Notes: generated from the letters alone by a model not told the origin. A stretch of DNA of 64,000 nt from Acidobacteriota bacterium (GCA_016716715.1 JADJVE010000019.1:310001-374000); one strand, 5' to 3'. Positions 46,652 through 56,403 are shown, counted from the stretch's first letter. A program made the numbers and translations.

Positions 46652-47549
46652 GAGAAAGCTCGTCCTCGCCGCCGGCCTCGCGGCCGCCCTCGGCTGCGGC
46701 AAGTCCGAGGCCCCGAAGCCCGCGCCGCCCGCCGCCGAGAAGCCGTACCCGCTCAGGGGCGTCGTCGTCTCCGTGGATCCTGCCGCCTCGAGGGTCATCG
46801 TCCGGCACGAAGAGGTCCGCGGCTATATGGACGCGATGACGATGCCGTTCAACGTCGCCGAGCCGAAGATGCTGGCCGAGCTCAGGCCCGGCGACGAGAT
46901 CGAGGCGAAGCTCGTCGTCGGCGAGAAGTCCTCGCGGCTCGAGGGCATCGTCGTCTCCCGCCACGGCGCCTCGACGTCCACGCAGACGATTCCCGAGCAG
47001 GGCCCGTACGGCAAGCCCGGCGACGCCGCGCCCGCGACGGTGCTCACCGGGCAGGACGGCAAGCCGCTCGCGCTCGCGGATTTCAAAGGCAAGGCCGTCG
47101 CCCTCACGTTCATCTTCACGCGCTGCCCGCTGCCGGAGTTCTGCCCGCGCATGAACGCGCAGTTCGCGGAGATGGAGACGCTGCTCGCGAAGGAGCCCGC
47201 GCTCTACGCGAAGACGCAGCTCCTTTCGGTCAGCTTCGACCCCGAGCACGACACGCCCGAGATCCTCCGGGACTACCGCGAGCGCTTTCTGAAAGGCGTC
47301 AAGGGCGTCGCGCCCGCCCACTGGAAGTTCGCGACCGGGACGACCGACCGCATCAAGGAGTTCACGGCGTTCTTCGGGCTCACGTATCTCAAGTCCGGCG
47401 AGCAGTTCGTCCACAGCCTCGCGACGGCGGTGATCGGGCCCGACGGCAAGCTCTGGTCGATCCGCCGTGGGAACGACTGGGAGCCCCCCGCCGTGATCGA
47501 GGACCTACGCAAGGCCGCCGCGGGCGAGAAGCCGAAGGCCGCGCCGTGA
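46647..47549 (+). CDS. SCO1/SenC-type copper chaperone with N-terminal CusF-like domain, lipoprotein
   Basis: 300 aa. The N-terminal hydrophobic stretch ends in LAAALGCGKS, a lipobox with Cys about 21. A CusF-like copper domain follows (RGVVVSVDPAAS and MDAMTMPFNV), then a thioredoxin-like SCO domain with the Cys pair in FTRCPLPEFCPRMN and the ligand His in EQFVHSLATAV. It would deliver copper to cytochrome oxidase CuA or reduce its thiols in the periplasm. No oxidase genes are in view. The stop overlaps the next SCO gene (GTGA). Confidence 0.88.
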   Translation: MVRKLVLAAGLAAALGCGKSEAPKPAPPAAEKPYPLRGVVVSVDPAASRVIVRHEEVRGYMDAMTMPFNVAEPKMLAELRPGDEIEAKLVVGEKSSRLEGIVVSRHGASTSTQTIPEQGPYGKPGDAAPATVLTGQDGKPLALADFKGKAVALTFIFTRCPLPEFCPRMNAQFAEMETLLAKEPALYAKTQLLSVSFDPEHDTPEILRDYRERFLKGVKGVAPAHWKFATGTTDRIKEFTAFFGLTYLKSGEQFVHSLATAVIGPDGKLWSIRRGNDWEPPAVIEDLRKAAAGEKPKAAP

Positions 47550-48122
47550 TCCGGCCCCTCGTTCTCGCGGCTGCGCTCCTCCTCGCCGGAGGCGCCGCGG
47601 CGCAGCCCGCGACGCGGAAGGACGGGCGGGGCGAGAAGGCGCCGGACTTCACGCTCGTCACGCAGGACGGCAAGGTCTTCACGCTCGGCACGGACGGGCG
47701 TGGGCGGCCGATTCTCCTGACGTTCATCTTCACGAGCTGCCCCGGCGCGTGTCCGCTCGTCGTCGACGAGTGCCTCGAGGCGGCTCGGGCGGCCGGGAAG
47801 GGCCGGCCGTCCAAGGACCGGCCGCTCGTCGTCGCCCTTGTCGTTCGACCCGGACGTGGACACGCCGAAGCGCCTACGCGAGCACATGGTGGAGAACAAG
47901 TTCAAGCGCTCCGAGATCGTCTTCCTGACCGGCAGCAAGGACGCCGTGGACCGGGCCGTTCACGACTGGGAGGTCAACGTCGGCCGCGACGAGAAGGGCG
48001 ACATCTTCCACGGCTTCCAGACGGCCGTCATCGACCGCGGAGGAACGATCGTCGCGCGCTACTACGGGGCCGGGATCGACGTGAAGCTGCTCGCGGCGGA
48101 CGCGCGGACCGCGGCCCGCTGA
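47546..48122 (+). CDS. SCO1/SenC-type protein, frameshifted
   Basis: The first frame starts with GTG 47546 overlapping the upstream stop: a signal peptide (LVLAAALLLAGGAAAQ), then GEKAPDFTLVTQDGK and the Cys pair FTSCPGACP. Near 47840, in CTTGTCG, the frame shifts by +1. Dropping one G joins LVVAL to SFDPDVDTPKRL and continues through FHGFQTAVIDRGG (ligand His) to 48122. The restored protein is about 191 aa, a normal SCO length. The lesion may be an assembly error. It pairs with the upstream SCO lipoprotein. Confidence 0.78.
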
Positions 48123-48135
48123 CGCGGCCGTTCCC

Positions 48136-48141
48136 TATACT
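48136..48141 (+). promoter_or_regulatory. -10-like box (TATACT), probable leaderless transcript
   Basis: TATACT ends 6 bp before the GTG start of the ABC ATPase gene. Confidence 0.45.
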
Positions 48142-48147
48142 CGACCT

Positions 48148-48849
48148 GTGGCGATTCTCGAGGCGCGCTCCCTCACGAAGACGTATCGCCTCGGCGAGGA
48201 GAGAGTCGTCGGCGTCGTCGAGGCCTCGCTGACGCTCGAGAAGCAGTCGTTCGCCGTCCTCGCGGGCCCCTCGGGCAGCGGGAAGACGACTCTCCTGAAC
48301 CTCCTCGGCCTCCTCGACACCCCCGACGCAGGGTCGCTGCGCTTCGAGGGGACGGACGTCTCGACGCTCGACGAACGCGGCCGCGCGCGCGTGAGGCGCG
48401 AGCGGCTCGGCTTCGTCTTCCAGGCGCACCAGCTCGTGCCCGTCCTCTCGGCCGAGGAGAACGTCGCGCTCGCGCTCTGGATCCGCAAGGTCCCCGACGG
48501 GGAGTGCCGCGCGCGGGCGCGCGCCGCGCTCGACGCCGTCGGGCTCGGCGGCCTCGAGGCGCGGCGCCCGGACGCGCTCTCGGGCGGCCAGCGCCAGCGC
48601 GTGGCCGTCGCGCGCGCGATCGTGGGAGAGCCTGCGCTCGTCCTGGCCGACGAACCCACCGCCTCGCTCGACTCGGAGACGGCCGTAAGGCTCCTCGACC
48701 TCTTCGCCCGGATCCACGAGGAGCGCGGCGTCGCGTTCCTCTTCTCGAGCCACGACCCGCGCATCGTGGAGCGCGCGGACCGCCGCATCCGGCTCCTGGA
48801 CGGCCGGATCACCGCCGACGAGCGCGCCGCGGCCGGGGTGCGCGCGTGA
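48148..48849 (+). CDS. ABC transporter ATP-binding protein, LolD/MacB-like
   Basis: 233 aa. Walker A GPSGSGKTT, Q-loop FVFQAHQLVPVLSAEENV, signature ALSGGQRQRVAVA, Walker B ALVLADEPTASLD, H-loop SSHD. The FQxHQLVP region is typical of the LolD/MacB/FtsE group that works with FtsX-like permeases. It is coupled by GTGA to its permease and followed by a LolA-like protein, so lipoprotein export from the inner membrane is the likely job. Confidence 0.9.
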   Translation: MAILEARSLTKTYRLGEERVVGVVEASLTLEKQSFAVLAGPSGSGKTTLLNLLGLLDTPDAGSLRFEGTDVSTLDERGRARVRRERLGFVFQAHQLVPVLSAEENVALALWIRKVPDGECRARARAALDAVGLGGLEARRPDALSGGQRQRVAVARAIVGEPALVLADEPTASLDSETAVRLLDLFARIHEERGVAFLFSSHDPRIVERADRRIRLLDGRITADERAAAGVRA

Positions 48850-50075
48850 ATCGCTGGGTTCTTCTCGCCGCGCGGAATCTCCTGCGCCACAGGCGCCGGA
48901 CGCTCCTCACGGGCTCGATCGTCGTCGTGGGCTTCGTGGCCGTCACGATGACGGCGGGGTTCGTCTCGCAGACCTTCTCGGCGCTCAAGGCCGCCACGAT
49001 CCGCGGCGCCGGCGGCCACCTCCGCATCCTCGACGCCCGCGCCGCGGGCAAGACCGACGACGAGGCCGCGACGATCCTGCTCGACGACTGGCCGGGCCTT
49101 TCCAGCCTCCTGGCGCGGGATCCACGCGTCGCGCAGGCGATGCCGAAGCTCTCGTTCTTCGGCCTCGCCGTGAAGGGCGACAAGAGCGCGGCTTACCTCG
49201 GGACCGGGACGATCCCGGCGCTCGAGAAAAAGGCCTCGCTCGCGGCGGAAACCGTGCAGTCCGGCGCCTTCTTCGAGAACGCGGAGGCGAACGAGATCAT
49301 GCTCGGCACGGGGCTCGCGCGCGCGATCGACGCGAAAGCGGGCGATCTCGTGACGGTCATGACGACGACGCCCGAGGGCGGCATCAACGCGGTGGACGCG
49401 ACGGTCGCCGCCATCCTCGCGTATCCGATCAAGGAGCTGGACGACCGGATTCTCTACATGCCCTTCGCCGCGGCCGCGCGCCTGCTGAAGGCCGAGGGCA
49501 AGGCGAACTCCGTCGTCGTGCTGCTCAAGGACGACCGCGACACGGAGCTCGAAGCCGTGGAGATCCCAAAGGCGCTCGCGGGGCAGGGCCGGCCCGTGGC
49601 TCTGAAGACGTGGCTCGACACGGCCACGTTCTACAAGCAGGTGAAGCTCCTCTACATTTCGATCTTCTTCTTCATGGGACTCGTCCTCTCGGTCGTCGTG
49701 ATCCTCGCGACCGCAAACACCATGACGATGTCCGTGTTCGAGCGCACGCGCGAGATCGGGACGCTCCTCGCCATCGGGATGGAGCGAGGGTCGATCCGGA
49801 CCCTGTTCCTGCTCGAGGGCATCCTGCTCGGGTTGATCGGATCGGGGGTCGGAGCGGTGCTTTCGGTGCTGCTGAGGGCCGCGCTGAACGCCTCGGGGAT
49901 CATGCTGCCGCCGCCTCCGGGCGCGACGCGCGGCAACGTCCTGCACGTGGACTTCATCCCGCTCGCCTACGGCATCGGCTTCGCCGTCATGTCGATCACG
50001 CTCCTCGTCGCGGCGTGGTGGCCCGCGCGCCGCGCGGCGCGCCTGAACCCGGTCGAGGCGCTCGGGCATGTTTGA
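48846..50075 (+). CDS. ABC transporter permease, FtsX/LolC-like
   Basis: 409 aa, GTG start in the ATPase stop. An N-terminal membrane helix follows RNLLRHRRRTLLTGSIVVVG. A large periplasmic domain (about 45-270) precedes three C-terminal helices (FFMGLVLSVVVILATANTMT, ILLGLIGSGVGAVLSVLL, FAVMSITLLVAAWWPARRAA). That is the MacB/LolC type-VII topology. ERTREIGTLLAIGMER matches the coupling region. It overlaps the next gene by 8 bp. Confidence 0.9.
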   Translation: MNRWVLLAARNLLRHRRRTLLTGSIVVVGFVAVTMTAGFVSQTFSALKAATIRGAGGHLRILDARAAGKTDDEAATILLDDWPGLSSLLARDPRVAQAMPKLSFFGLAVKGDKSAAYLGTGTIPALEKKASLAAETVQSGAFFENAEANEIMLGTGLARAIDAKAGDLVTVMTTTPEGGINAVDATVAAILAYPIKELDDRILYMPFAAAARLLKAEGKANSVVVLLKDDRDTELEAVEIPKALAGQGRPVALKTWLDTATFYKQVKLLYISIFFFMGLVLSVVVILATANTMTMSVFERTREIGTLLAIGMERGSIRTLFLLEGILLGLIGSGVGAVLSVLLRAALNASGIMLPPPPGATRGNVLHVDFIPLAYGIGFAVMSITLLVAAWWPARRAARLNPVEALGHV

Positions 50076-50775
50076 TCTTCTCCTTCTAAGCAGCATTCTT
50101 TTCTTCCCTCTTCCGGCCGACGACCCCGCGGCGCTGCTGCGCCGCGCCGACCGCATCCGGGAGGCGTGGCCGGAGGTCGTGATCACGCTGCGCGTCACCG
50201 TCACAAAGCCGGGGGCGCCGCCGTCCGGCGGCACGTTCAGGGTGGAGGCGAAGGGGCGGAATTCGCGCCTGACGTTCCAGGACCCGGCGGACGCGGGGAA
50301 GTCCGTCGTCTCGAAAGGCGACGATTCGTGGCTGATCCTCCCCGGCACGCGAAATCCGATCCGGATCCCGAAGAGCCAGCGCCTGTCCGGCGGGTTCTCG
50401 GCGTCCGAGATGTCGAAGACACGGTTCTCCGAGGACTATGACGCCGTCCTGGAGCGCGCCGACGTATTCGACGGACGAGAGTGCTCCGTCCTGCGCCTGA
50501 CCGCGCGGAAGGGGCGAACGCCGACGTACCCGGTCGCACGCGTCTGGATCGACGGAAAAGAGGGCCTCTACCGCAAGGCCGTCTTCCTCGTCGCGTCCGG
50601 CAAGACCGCGAAGGAGACGACGTTCGACGACTACCGCGTCGTCAGGGGCACGCTGTCGCTGTCGAAGATGACGATCGTGGACGAGCTCCGCCCCGGAACC
50701 ACGGTCGTCGAGTACCTCGACTACGAGAAGGCGAGCCTGCCGGACGCGACGTTCGAGCCGAAAGCGGCTCCCTAG
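50068..50775 (+). CDS. Outer-membrane lipoprotein-sorting protein, LolA-like
   Basis: 235 aa. A short hydrophobic leader (FDLLLLSSILFFPLP) precedes a beta-rich domain with WLILPGTRNPIRI, VARVWIDGKEGLYRKAVFL and KMTIVDELRPGTTVVEYLDY, the pattern of LolA-like sorting proteins that carry lipid or lipoprotein across the periplasm. It overlaps the permease gene by 8 bp, completing an ATPase-permease-carrier set. The first 15 codons sit on a degenerate right-type repeat half (50081-50115). The stop overlaps that of the convergent kinase. Confidence 0.75.
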   Translation: MFDLLLLSSILFFPLPADDPAALLRRADRIREAWPEVVITLRVTVTKPGAPPSGGTFRVEAKGRNSRLTFQDPADAGKSVVSKGDDSWLILPGTRNPIRIPKSQRLSGGFSASEMSKTRFSEDYDAVLERADVFDGRECSVLRLTARKGRTPTYPVARVWIDGKEGLYRKAVFLVASGKTAKETTFDDYRVVRGTLSLSKMTIVDELRPGTTVVEYLDYEKASLPDATFEPKAAP

Positions 50776-52913
50776 GGCGTCGCCGGAGCGGCGCGTGCCC
50801 GGAGACGTGCGGCGTCCGCGGGCCGGCCGGATCTCTCGTAGGCGTCCGCCAGGGACTGCCGCATCTGAGGCGCCTCCGGGTCCAGGCGGTGGGCCGTCTC
50901 GAGGTGCGGGAGCGCCTCGGCGACGCGCCCTTCCTCGAGGAGGAATCGGCCAAGCTCCCACTGCGCGTTCGGCAGGTTCGCGTCGAGCTCGACCGCCCGG
51001 CGGAACTGCTCGAGGGCGAGCGCCCGCTCACCCTTTGCGCGGTAGTGCTCGCCAAGGTGGACGTTCCAGTAGCCCATGGGGTCGAGCTCGAGGAGGCGCT
51101 TGCTCATCGCGAGCGACTCGTCCCACCGCTTCTGCTTCACGAGAAGGTGCGAATACCAGTGGAGCGCGCTGACGTTGTTCGCATCGAGCTCGATGGCCCT
51201 CTTGAAGCCCCGTTCGGCCTCCTTCGCGTCACCGGTCAGGAACGTCGCGTGGGCGAGGACCGCGTGGGCGTCCGCGAGGTCGGGGTCGAGCTCGAGCGCC
51301 TTGCGGGCGGCCGCCTTGGACCTTTCGAAGGCCTCGGGCGTCGGGCGCCGTCCCGTGTAGCCGAGGATGTCCCAGGCCTGCGCGACTCCCGCCCACGCCC
51401 GCGCGAACTGCGGATCGGCGTCGATCGCCTTCTGGAAATCCACGAGGGCGCCCCCGAGGTCCGACTCCGTCCGTCGCGACACGCGCTGCCGGCCGCTGAG
51501 CCAGAGCTCGTAGGCGTGGCCGTTCTCGGTCTCCTTCCGCGCGAGACGCGCGCGGTCCGGACCGCTCAGGTGGAGCCGGAGCCGGGCGGCGAGGGCCGCG
51601 GAAATCTCCGTGGGCAGCGAGGCGATCTGGGCGAGAGGCCTCTCGTACCGCTCGCCCCAGAGGCGGCGGCCGTCCCGCGCGTCCACGAGCTCGGTCGAGA
51701 CGACCACCCGCCCCGCGCGCCCCACGGCCCTGCCGGTTAGAACGGCGCGCACGCCCAGCTCCCGGGCGGCGGCGAGCGCGTCGACGTGCGCTCCCGAGAA
51801 ACGCTCAACGGCGCCCGAGGCCATCACACGGAGGTTCGGCGCCTGCGAGATCCGCGCGAGGACCCCTTCCGACAGCGACGCGCACACGTCTGCGAGGTCG
51901 GCGTCGCTCCCGGTCGACGAGAAGGGCAGGACGGCGAGCGAGTCGATCGGCGCGCCGGAACCCCGGAGGAACCAGAGGGCCGCTCCGGCGGCAAGGAGCG
52001 CGACGAGGGCCGCGAGGCCGACGGCAACGTGCCGCCGCCGCGAGTTCGGAGGGGCCGGCACAGGAGCGGTCGTCAGGGTCCCGCTCGAGAGGATTTGTGC
52101 GACGGCGGCCGCGTCCGAGAGCCTCGAAATCGGATCCTTTTCGAGGAGGCGCTCGAGCAGGGCGCGAAGCTCCGGTAGAACGTTCGGCGGCAGGGCGGCG
52201 AAGTCAGGCGGCTTCGAGAGGGTGGACGCGAACGTCTCCTGCGCCGTACGCCCCGAAAAGGCGCGCCGTCCGGACAGGCACTCGAAGAGGACACAGCCGA
52301 GCGCCCAGAGGTCGGCGGCGGCGGCCGGAGGCTCGCCTCGGAGCTGCTCCGGGGCCATGTATCCCGCGGTCCCGAGGACGTGACCGGCCTCCGTGAGGAG
52401 AGAGGCCGTCGCCTCCTCTTCGGCGGCGGTGCCGGCCGAGCCCGACCGGGCGAGGCCGAAGTCGAGGATCTTCGCTCCTGTCGCGGTGAGGAACACGTTC
52501 TGCGGCTTGAGGTCGCGGTGGACGAAGCCGAGCTCGTGGGCGCGGGCGAGCCCTCGCGCGACGTCGGCACCGATCCGCCGGGCCTCCTCCTCGGCGATCG
52601 GGCCGCGGGCGATCCGGGAGGCGAGCGTCTCGCCCTCGAGGAGCTCCATGACGAAGTACGCGACCTCGCCGTCGGTATCCGCGTCGAAAAGAGTGCAGAC
52701 GTTCGGGTGCGTGAGGCGCGCGGCGATCTTGGCCTCCCGTGCAAACCGCCGGAGGGCTTCGGGGGCGTCGCCGTGCCGGGCGGCGACCACCTTCAGCGCG
52801 ACCTCCCGGCCGAGGCGCGTGTCCCGCGCCCGGTACACCTCGCCCATGCCTCCGGCTCCGAGCGGAGCGAGAATCTCGTACGGTCCGAGGCGCGTTCCGG
52901 GTCCGAGCGTCAC
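50772..52913 (-). CDS. Ser/Thr protein kinase with TolB-like domain and TPR repeats (repeat-free)
   Basis: 713 aa, GTG start. Kinase motifs GAGGMGEVYRAR, VALK, HRDLKPQNV, DFGLARS, MAPEQLRG; membrane helix at about 295-315; TolB N-like domain (DSLAVLPFSSTGSD, GVRAVLTGRAV, LWGERYE); then TPR units (AWAGVAQAWDILG, AHAVLAHATFLTG, HWYSHLLVKQKRW, NAQWELGRFLLEEG). It is the same design as the kinase at 11879, but it lacks the repeat-encoded FFEGEE and SFEEI segments, having AARHGDAPEALRRFARE and LFDADTDGE there instead. It lies 13 bp from the S9 peptidase on the same strand. Confidence 0.9.
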   Translation of the reverse strand: MTLGPGTRLGPYEILAPLGAGGMGEVYRARDTRLGREVALKVVAARHGDAPEALRRFAREAKIAARLTHPNVCTLFDADTDGEVAYFVMELLEGETLASRIARGPIAEEEARRIGADVARGLARAHELGFVHRDLKPQNVFLTATGAKILDFGLARSGSAGTAAEEEATASLLTEAGHVLGTAGYMAPEQLRGEPPAAAADLWALGCVLFECLSGRRAFSGRTAQETFASTLSKPPDFAALPPNVLPELRALLERLLEKDPISRLSDAAAVAQILSSGTLTTAPVPAPPNSRRRHVAVGLAALVALLAAGAALWFLRGSGAPIDSLAVLPFSSTGSDADLADVCASLSEGVLARISQAPNLRVMASGAVERFSGAHVDALAAARELGVRAVLTGRAVGRAGRVVVSTELVDARDGRRLWGERYERPLAQIASLPTEISAALAARLRLHLSGPDRARLARKETENGHAYELWLSGRQRVSRRTESDLGGALVDFQKAIDADPQFARAWAGVAQAWDILGYTGRRPTPEAFERSKAAARKALELDPDLADAHAVLAHATFLTGDAKEAERGFKRAIELDANNVSALHWYSHLLVKQKRWDESLAMSKRLLELDPMGYWNVHLGEHYRAKGERALALEQFRRAVELDANLPNAQWELGRFLLEEGRVAEALPHLETAHRLDPEAPQMRQSLADAYERSGRPADAARLRARAAPATP

Positions 52914-52926
52914 GTGGGGCGCGCTC

Positions 52927-54875
52927 TCAGCGTGGCGCCCCGAGCCACCTCACGAACCACTTCACGAGCGTGACGTTCGACCTGATCCGGTTCGGGAGCT
53001 TCTGGAAGCCGTGGCCCTCGTCGGGGAAGAGGACGTACTCCACGGGGATGCCGCGCTTCTTGAGGCTGTCGACGACCTGTTCGGCCTCGATGACGGGCAC
53101 GTTCGTGTCGTTCGCGCCGTGGAGGACGAGAGTCGGGGCCTTGACCCGGTCGATCCGTGTGAGCGGCGAGAGGCGGTCGAGCATGTCGCCCTCGGTAGCC
53201 GGGTCGCCGTACTCGACCTTCGAGACCGCCGCCATCCACGCCTCGGTGTGCTTGAAGAACGTCTTGAAGTTCACGACGCCGAAGAGGTTTGCGCCCGCGG
53301 CAAACATGTCGGGGTAGTCGACGAGCCCTGCCATCGTCATGTAGCCGCCGTAAGAGCCTCCCATGATCCCGAGACGCTTCGGGTCCGCGACGCCCGCCTT
53401 CACCACGGCGTCGACGCACGAGACGATGTCCTTGACGGCGTTCACGCGCAGCGCGCCGTTGTCGAGGTTCACGAAGCGCTTGCCGAAGCCGGACGAGCCG
53501 CGCACGTTCGGCGCGAAGACGGCGATGCCCTGCGCGACGAGCGCCTGGTAGTCGGCGCGGAACGACGGGACCTCCTGCCCCTCGGGGCCGCCGTGGAACG
53601 ACAAGACGACGGCTCCCGGCCCCTTCGCGCCACGGGGGCGGTACAGCCAGCCGGAGAGCGGCTCGCCGTCGTGGGCGGAAAACTTGAGCAATTCGGGGGA
53701 GACGAGAGAGGAGAGATCGACGCCCGGGTGAGGAGATTCGGTGATGCGCCGGAAGCGAGCAGGGGAGGAGGAAGAGAGGAGATTTCTTCGAGTAGGAAGA
53801 TGTTGGCCGGAGCAGCGGCGCCCGAAGCGGTCATGGCGAGGGCGCGACCGTCGCGCGACCACGTCATGCCCGACGCGAGGTCGCCGGGGAGCTTCGGCCC
53901 CGGCCGCATTTCCTTTCTAAGAAGATCTTCAAACGCCAGTTCGTGTCGCCCCGCCACGTTCCATAGAAGAGCGGCCTTGGCCCCGCTGTCGTCGATCGCG
54001 AAGGACTGCAGCTCTGCGTCCTCGCGCGCCGCGAGGATTTCGATGGGGCCGGGCTTGCCGTCCGCCGCGAGGACGATCCTTCCGAAGGCGAGCCGATCTC
54101 TTCCCCCATTCGACGAAATCCAAACGGTACTTCCGTCCGGCGAGAAGACGCCGTCATAGGTGCCAGGTCCCTCGTGGGGCGTGAGCAGCGTCTCTTTCTT
54201 CGTCGCGAGGTCCACGAGGTAGAGGTCGTTGCTGCCCCGGTAACGGAGCCGGTTCAGGAGGGCGCGCTTCCCGTCGCGCGAGAGGTCCTCGAAGCCTCCG
54301 GTGCCCGCGATCTCGCTCACGAGGTCGAGGCGCCCCGCCTCGACGTCGTAGACGTAGGCGTCGATGCCGACGCCCGTGCGGCGGTTCGAGCCGAGGACGA
54401 GGCGCTTGCCATCGTGCCTGAACGCGCCCAGGCGGTTGGTCTCCTTGCCGCCGTCGGTCAGGCGCTTGAGACCGGTGCCGTCGGGCTTCACGAGGAAGAC
54501 CTGCGTGTTCATGCCGCCGCCGGGCGCGAGGGTGAACGCGATCCAGGTGCTGTCGGGCGACCACTCGACGCCGCCCACGGGGTCGTCGAAGGACGTGACC
54601 ATCCGCGGGAAGCCGCCCGCGGCGGGAACGGTCCACACCTGCGGCAGGCCGCTGAGGTTCGAGACGAAGGCGACCGTCTTGCCGTCGGGCGAAAAGCTCG
54701 GCGACCGCGAGAAGCCGACGCGCGACATGCGTGAAACGGCGATCTCGAGGTCGTCGGCGGGCGACGCCGCAAGGAGAATTTCCTCGAGTGTGATGAGCGG
54801 GGCAGCCGCCGCAGCGAGGAAGCCCGGGAGGAGCAGCCGCGCCGCCGCTTTCCTAACCTTCAATGAGATCTTCAT
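52927..54875 (-). CDS. S9 family prolyl-oligopeptidase-like peptidase with propeller, frameshifted
   Basis: About 649 aa when joined. The first frame (54875 to about 53765) has a signal peptide starting MKISLKVRKAAARLLLP and a PD40-type propeller (FSPDGKTVAFVSNLSG). The second frame carries the alpha/beta hydrolase: VVLSFHGGPEGQ, catalytic Ser in MGGSYGGYM, Asp in HGANDTNVP, His in DEGHGFQ. The break lies in the CT-rich tract of a right repeat half: inserting one base after IFLLEEISS joins the frames as SSSPARFRRITES. Two repeat pairs occur, one bracketing the signal peptide and one at 53771-53934. It overlaps the permease gene by 23 bp. Confidence 0.82.
53771..53934. repeat. Paired repeat inside the S9 peptidase gene
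   Basis: In gene direction the left half is 53934-53909 (GATCTTCTTAGAAAGG) and the right half 53800-53771 (CTCGAAGAAATCTCC, then CT-rich). The frameshift of this gene falls in the CT-rich tail. Confidence 0.7.
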
Positions 54876-54882
54876 TCTTCTC
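54771..54882. repeat. Paired repeat around the S9 peptidase signal peptide
   Basis: In gene direction the left half is 54882-54850 (GAAGATCTCATTGAAGG) and contains the start codon. The right half is 54794-54771 (CTCGAGGAAATTCTCC). Confidence 0.6.
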
Positions 54883-56349
54883 TCCCAGCGGCGTGACGGG
54901 CCGCACGTGCATCAGCAAAGCATAGACGCCGCCCGAGGCGAAGAACCCGACGAACCACGCGTAGTCGTAAAGGGGTCTCAGGAACGGGATCACGAGGCCG
55001 CCCCACGCGAGGAAGCAGCCCGCGAACGTCGCGACGACCGCGGCGGGGTTCCACCCTCCGTACGCGCCGTCCTTGAGGTAGAGCGCCTTCAGGTCGAGCT
55101 TCTTCTCTCTCACGATCCAGTAGTCCGCGACGAGGACGCCCGCGATCGACCCGAGGCCGCCCGAGTACCCGAGGAGCCACGTGAAGATGTAGCCCTTCGG
55201 GTCCGCGAGGAGGCGCCATGGCTGCATCGCGATGCCGACGAGGCCCGTGATGAGGCCGCCCGTCTTGAAGCTGATGAGCTTCGGCATCGCGTTCGCGAAG
55301 TCGTTCGCAGGGGAAACGACGTTCGCCGCGATGTTCACGGCGAGCGTCGCGACGACGACCGAGAACATCGCGACCGCGACGACGAGAGGATTCGTGAACT
55401 TCCCGACGAGCTTGACGGGATCCCAGATAGCCTCGCCGAAGATGATGGCGCTCGCGCTCGTGATGAGGACGCCCATCGCCGCGAACGCGAACATCGTCGT
55501 CGGGAGCGCGACGACCTGGCCGACGACCTGCTCCTTCTGGCTGCGGCCGAAGCGCGTGAAGTCCGGCATGTTTAGCGACAGCGTCGCCCAGAATCCGATC
55601 ATCGCCGTGAGCGATGGGATGAAGACGGGGAAGAACTCCGAGAACGTCCGGAACTTCCCGGGCTGCGCGAGGAGAGGTCCGAGGCCCTTGGCCTCGCGGA
55701 CCGCCCAGACGAGGAGGACGAGCGTCACGACGAGGACGTACGGCGCCGCCCAGTTCTCGACCTTCCGGAGAAGATCCATTCCGCGATAGATCACGAAGAC
55801 GTTCAGGCCCCAGAAGAGGAGAAACGAGAGCCACTCCGTCGTCGTGTGGCCCGAGAAGCCGGCGCCGAGGAGCGTCGGCCAGCCGGGAATCACGGCCGCG
55901 AAGAACGTGTGGAGGGCCTCGCCGCCGATCCACGCCTGGATCCCGAACCACCCGCAGGCGACGAGCGCGCGCATGAGCGCGGGGAGGTTCGAGCCGGCCG
56001 TCCCGTACGCCGCGCGCGCGAAGACGGGGAAGGGGATGCCGTACTTCGTGCCCGGGTGCGAGTTCAGGAGGATCGGGACGAGGACGATCGTGTTGCCGAG
56101 GAGGATCGTGAAGAGTGCCTGCCGCCAGTCCATCCCCGAGTTCATGAGGCCGGAGGCCAGCATGTACGTCGGGATGCAGTGCGCCATCGAGATCCAGAGC
56201 GCCGCGAAGTTGTACGTCGTCCAGTTGCGCTTCGCGACGGGGACGGGGGCGAGGTCCTCGTTCCAGAGCGGGCTCGCCGCGAGGGCGGACGCATCCGCCA
56301 GCTCCACCCGCCCGTCGGCGTGGACGATCTCGCCTGGATTTCCGGCCAT
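54853..56349 (-). CDS. NCS1 family nucleobase/hydantoin permease
   Basis: 498 aa from the ATG at 56349. Start region WNEDLAPVPVAKRNWTTYN, then FAALWISMAHCIPTYMLASG, the NCS1 signature, and about twelve hydrophobic helices. It is an H+ or Na+ coupled importer of uracil, hydantoin, allantoin or related compounds. The divergent preA gene favours a pyrimidine base. The last residues EKNEDLIEG are written on a left repeat half that is also the start region of the S9 peptidase in another frame. Longer in-frame starts up to 56391 exist but lack support. Confidence 0.88.
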   Translation of the reverse strand: MAGNPGEIVHADGRVELADASALAASPLWNEDLAPVPVAKRNWTTYNFAALWISMAHCIPTYMLASGLMNSGMDWRQALFTILLGNTIVLVPILLNSHPGTKYGIPFPVFARAAYGTAGSNLPALMRALVACGWFGIQAWIGGEALHTFFAAVIPGWPTLLGAGFSGHTTTEWLSFLLFWGLNVFVIYRGMDLLRKVENWAAPYVLVVTLVLLVWAVREAKGLGPLLAQPGKFRTFSEFFPVFIPSLTAMIGFWATLSLNMPDFTRFGRSQKEQVVGQVVALPTTMFAFAAMGVLITSASAIIFGEAIWDPVKLVGKFTNPLVVAVAMFSVVVATLAVNIAANVVSPANDFANAMPKLISFKTGGLITGLVGIAMQPWRLLADPKGYIFTWLLGYSGGLGSIAGVLVADYWIVREKKLDLKALYLKDGAYGGWNPAAVVATFAGCFLAWGGLVIPFLRPLYDYAWFVGFFASGGVYALLMHVRPVTPLGEKNEDLIEG

Positions 56350-56397
56350 GCTGATGGCTGAATCGTACCGCCGCTCGCGTTCGAGTCTCAATCGTCT

Positions 56398-56403
56398 TAT
56401 GCT
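56398..56403 (+). promoter_or_regulatory. -10-like box (TATGCT) of preA
   Basis: TATGCT lies 41 bp before the ATG at 56445. A normal leader with GGGGAGG follows. It is in the 95-bp divergent space shared with the NCS1 permease gene. Confidence 0.4.
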
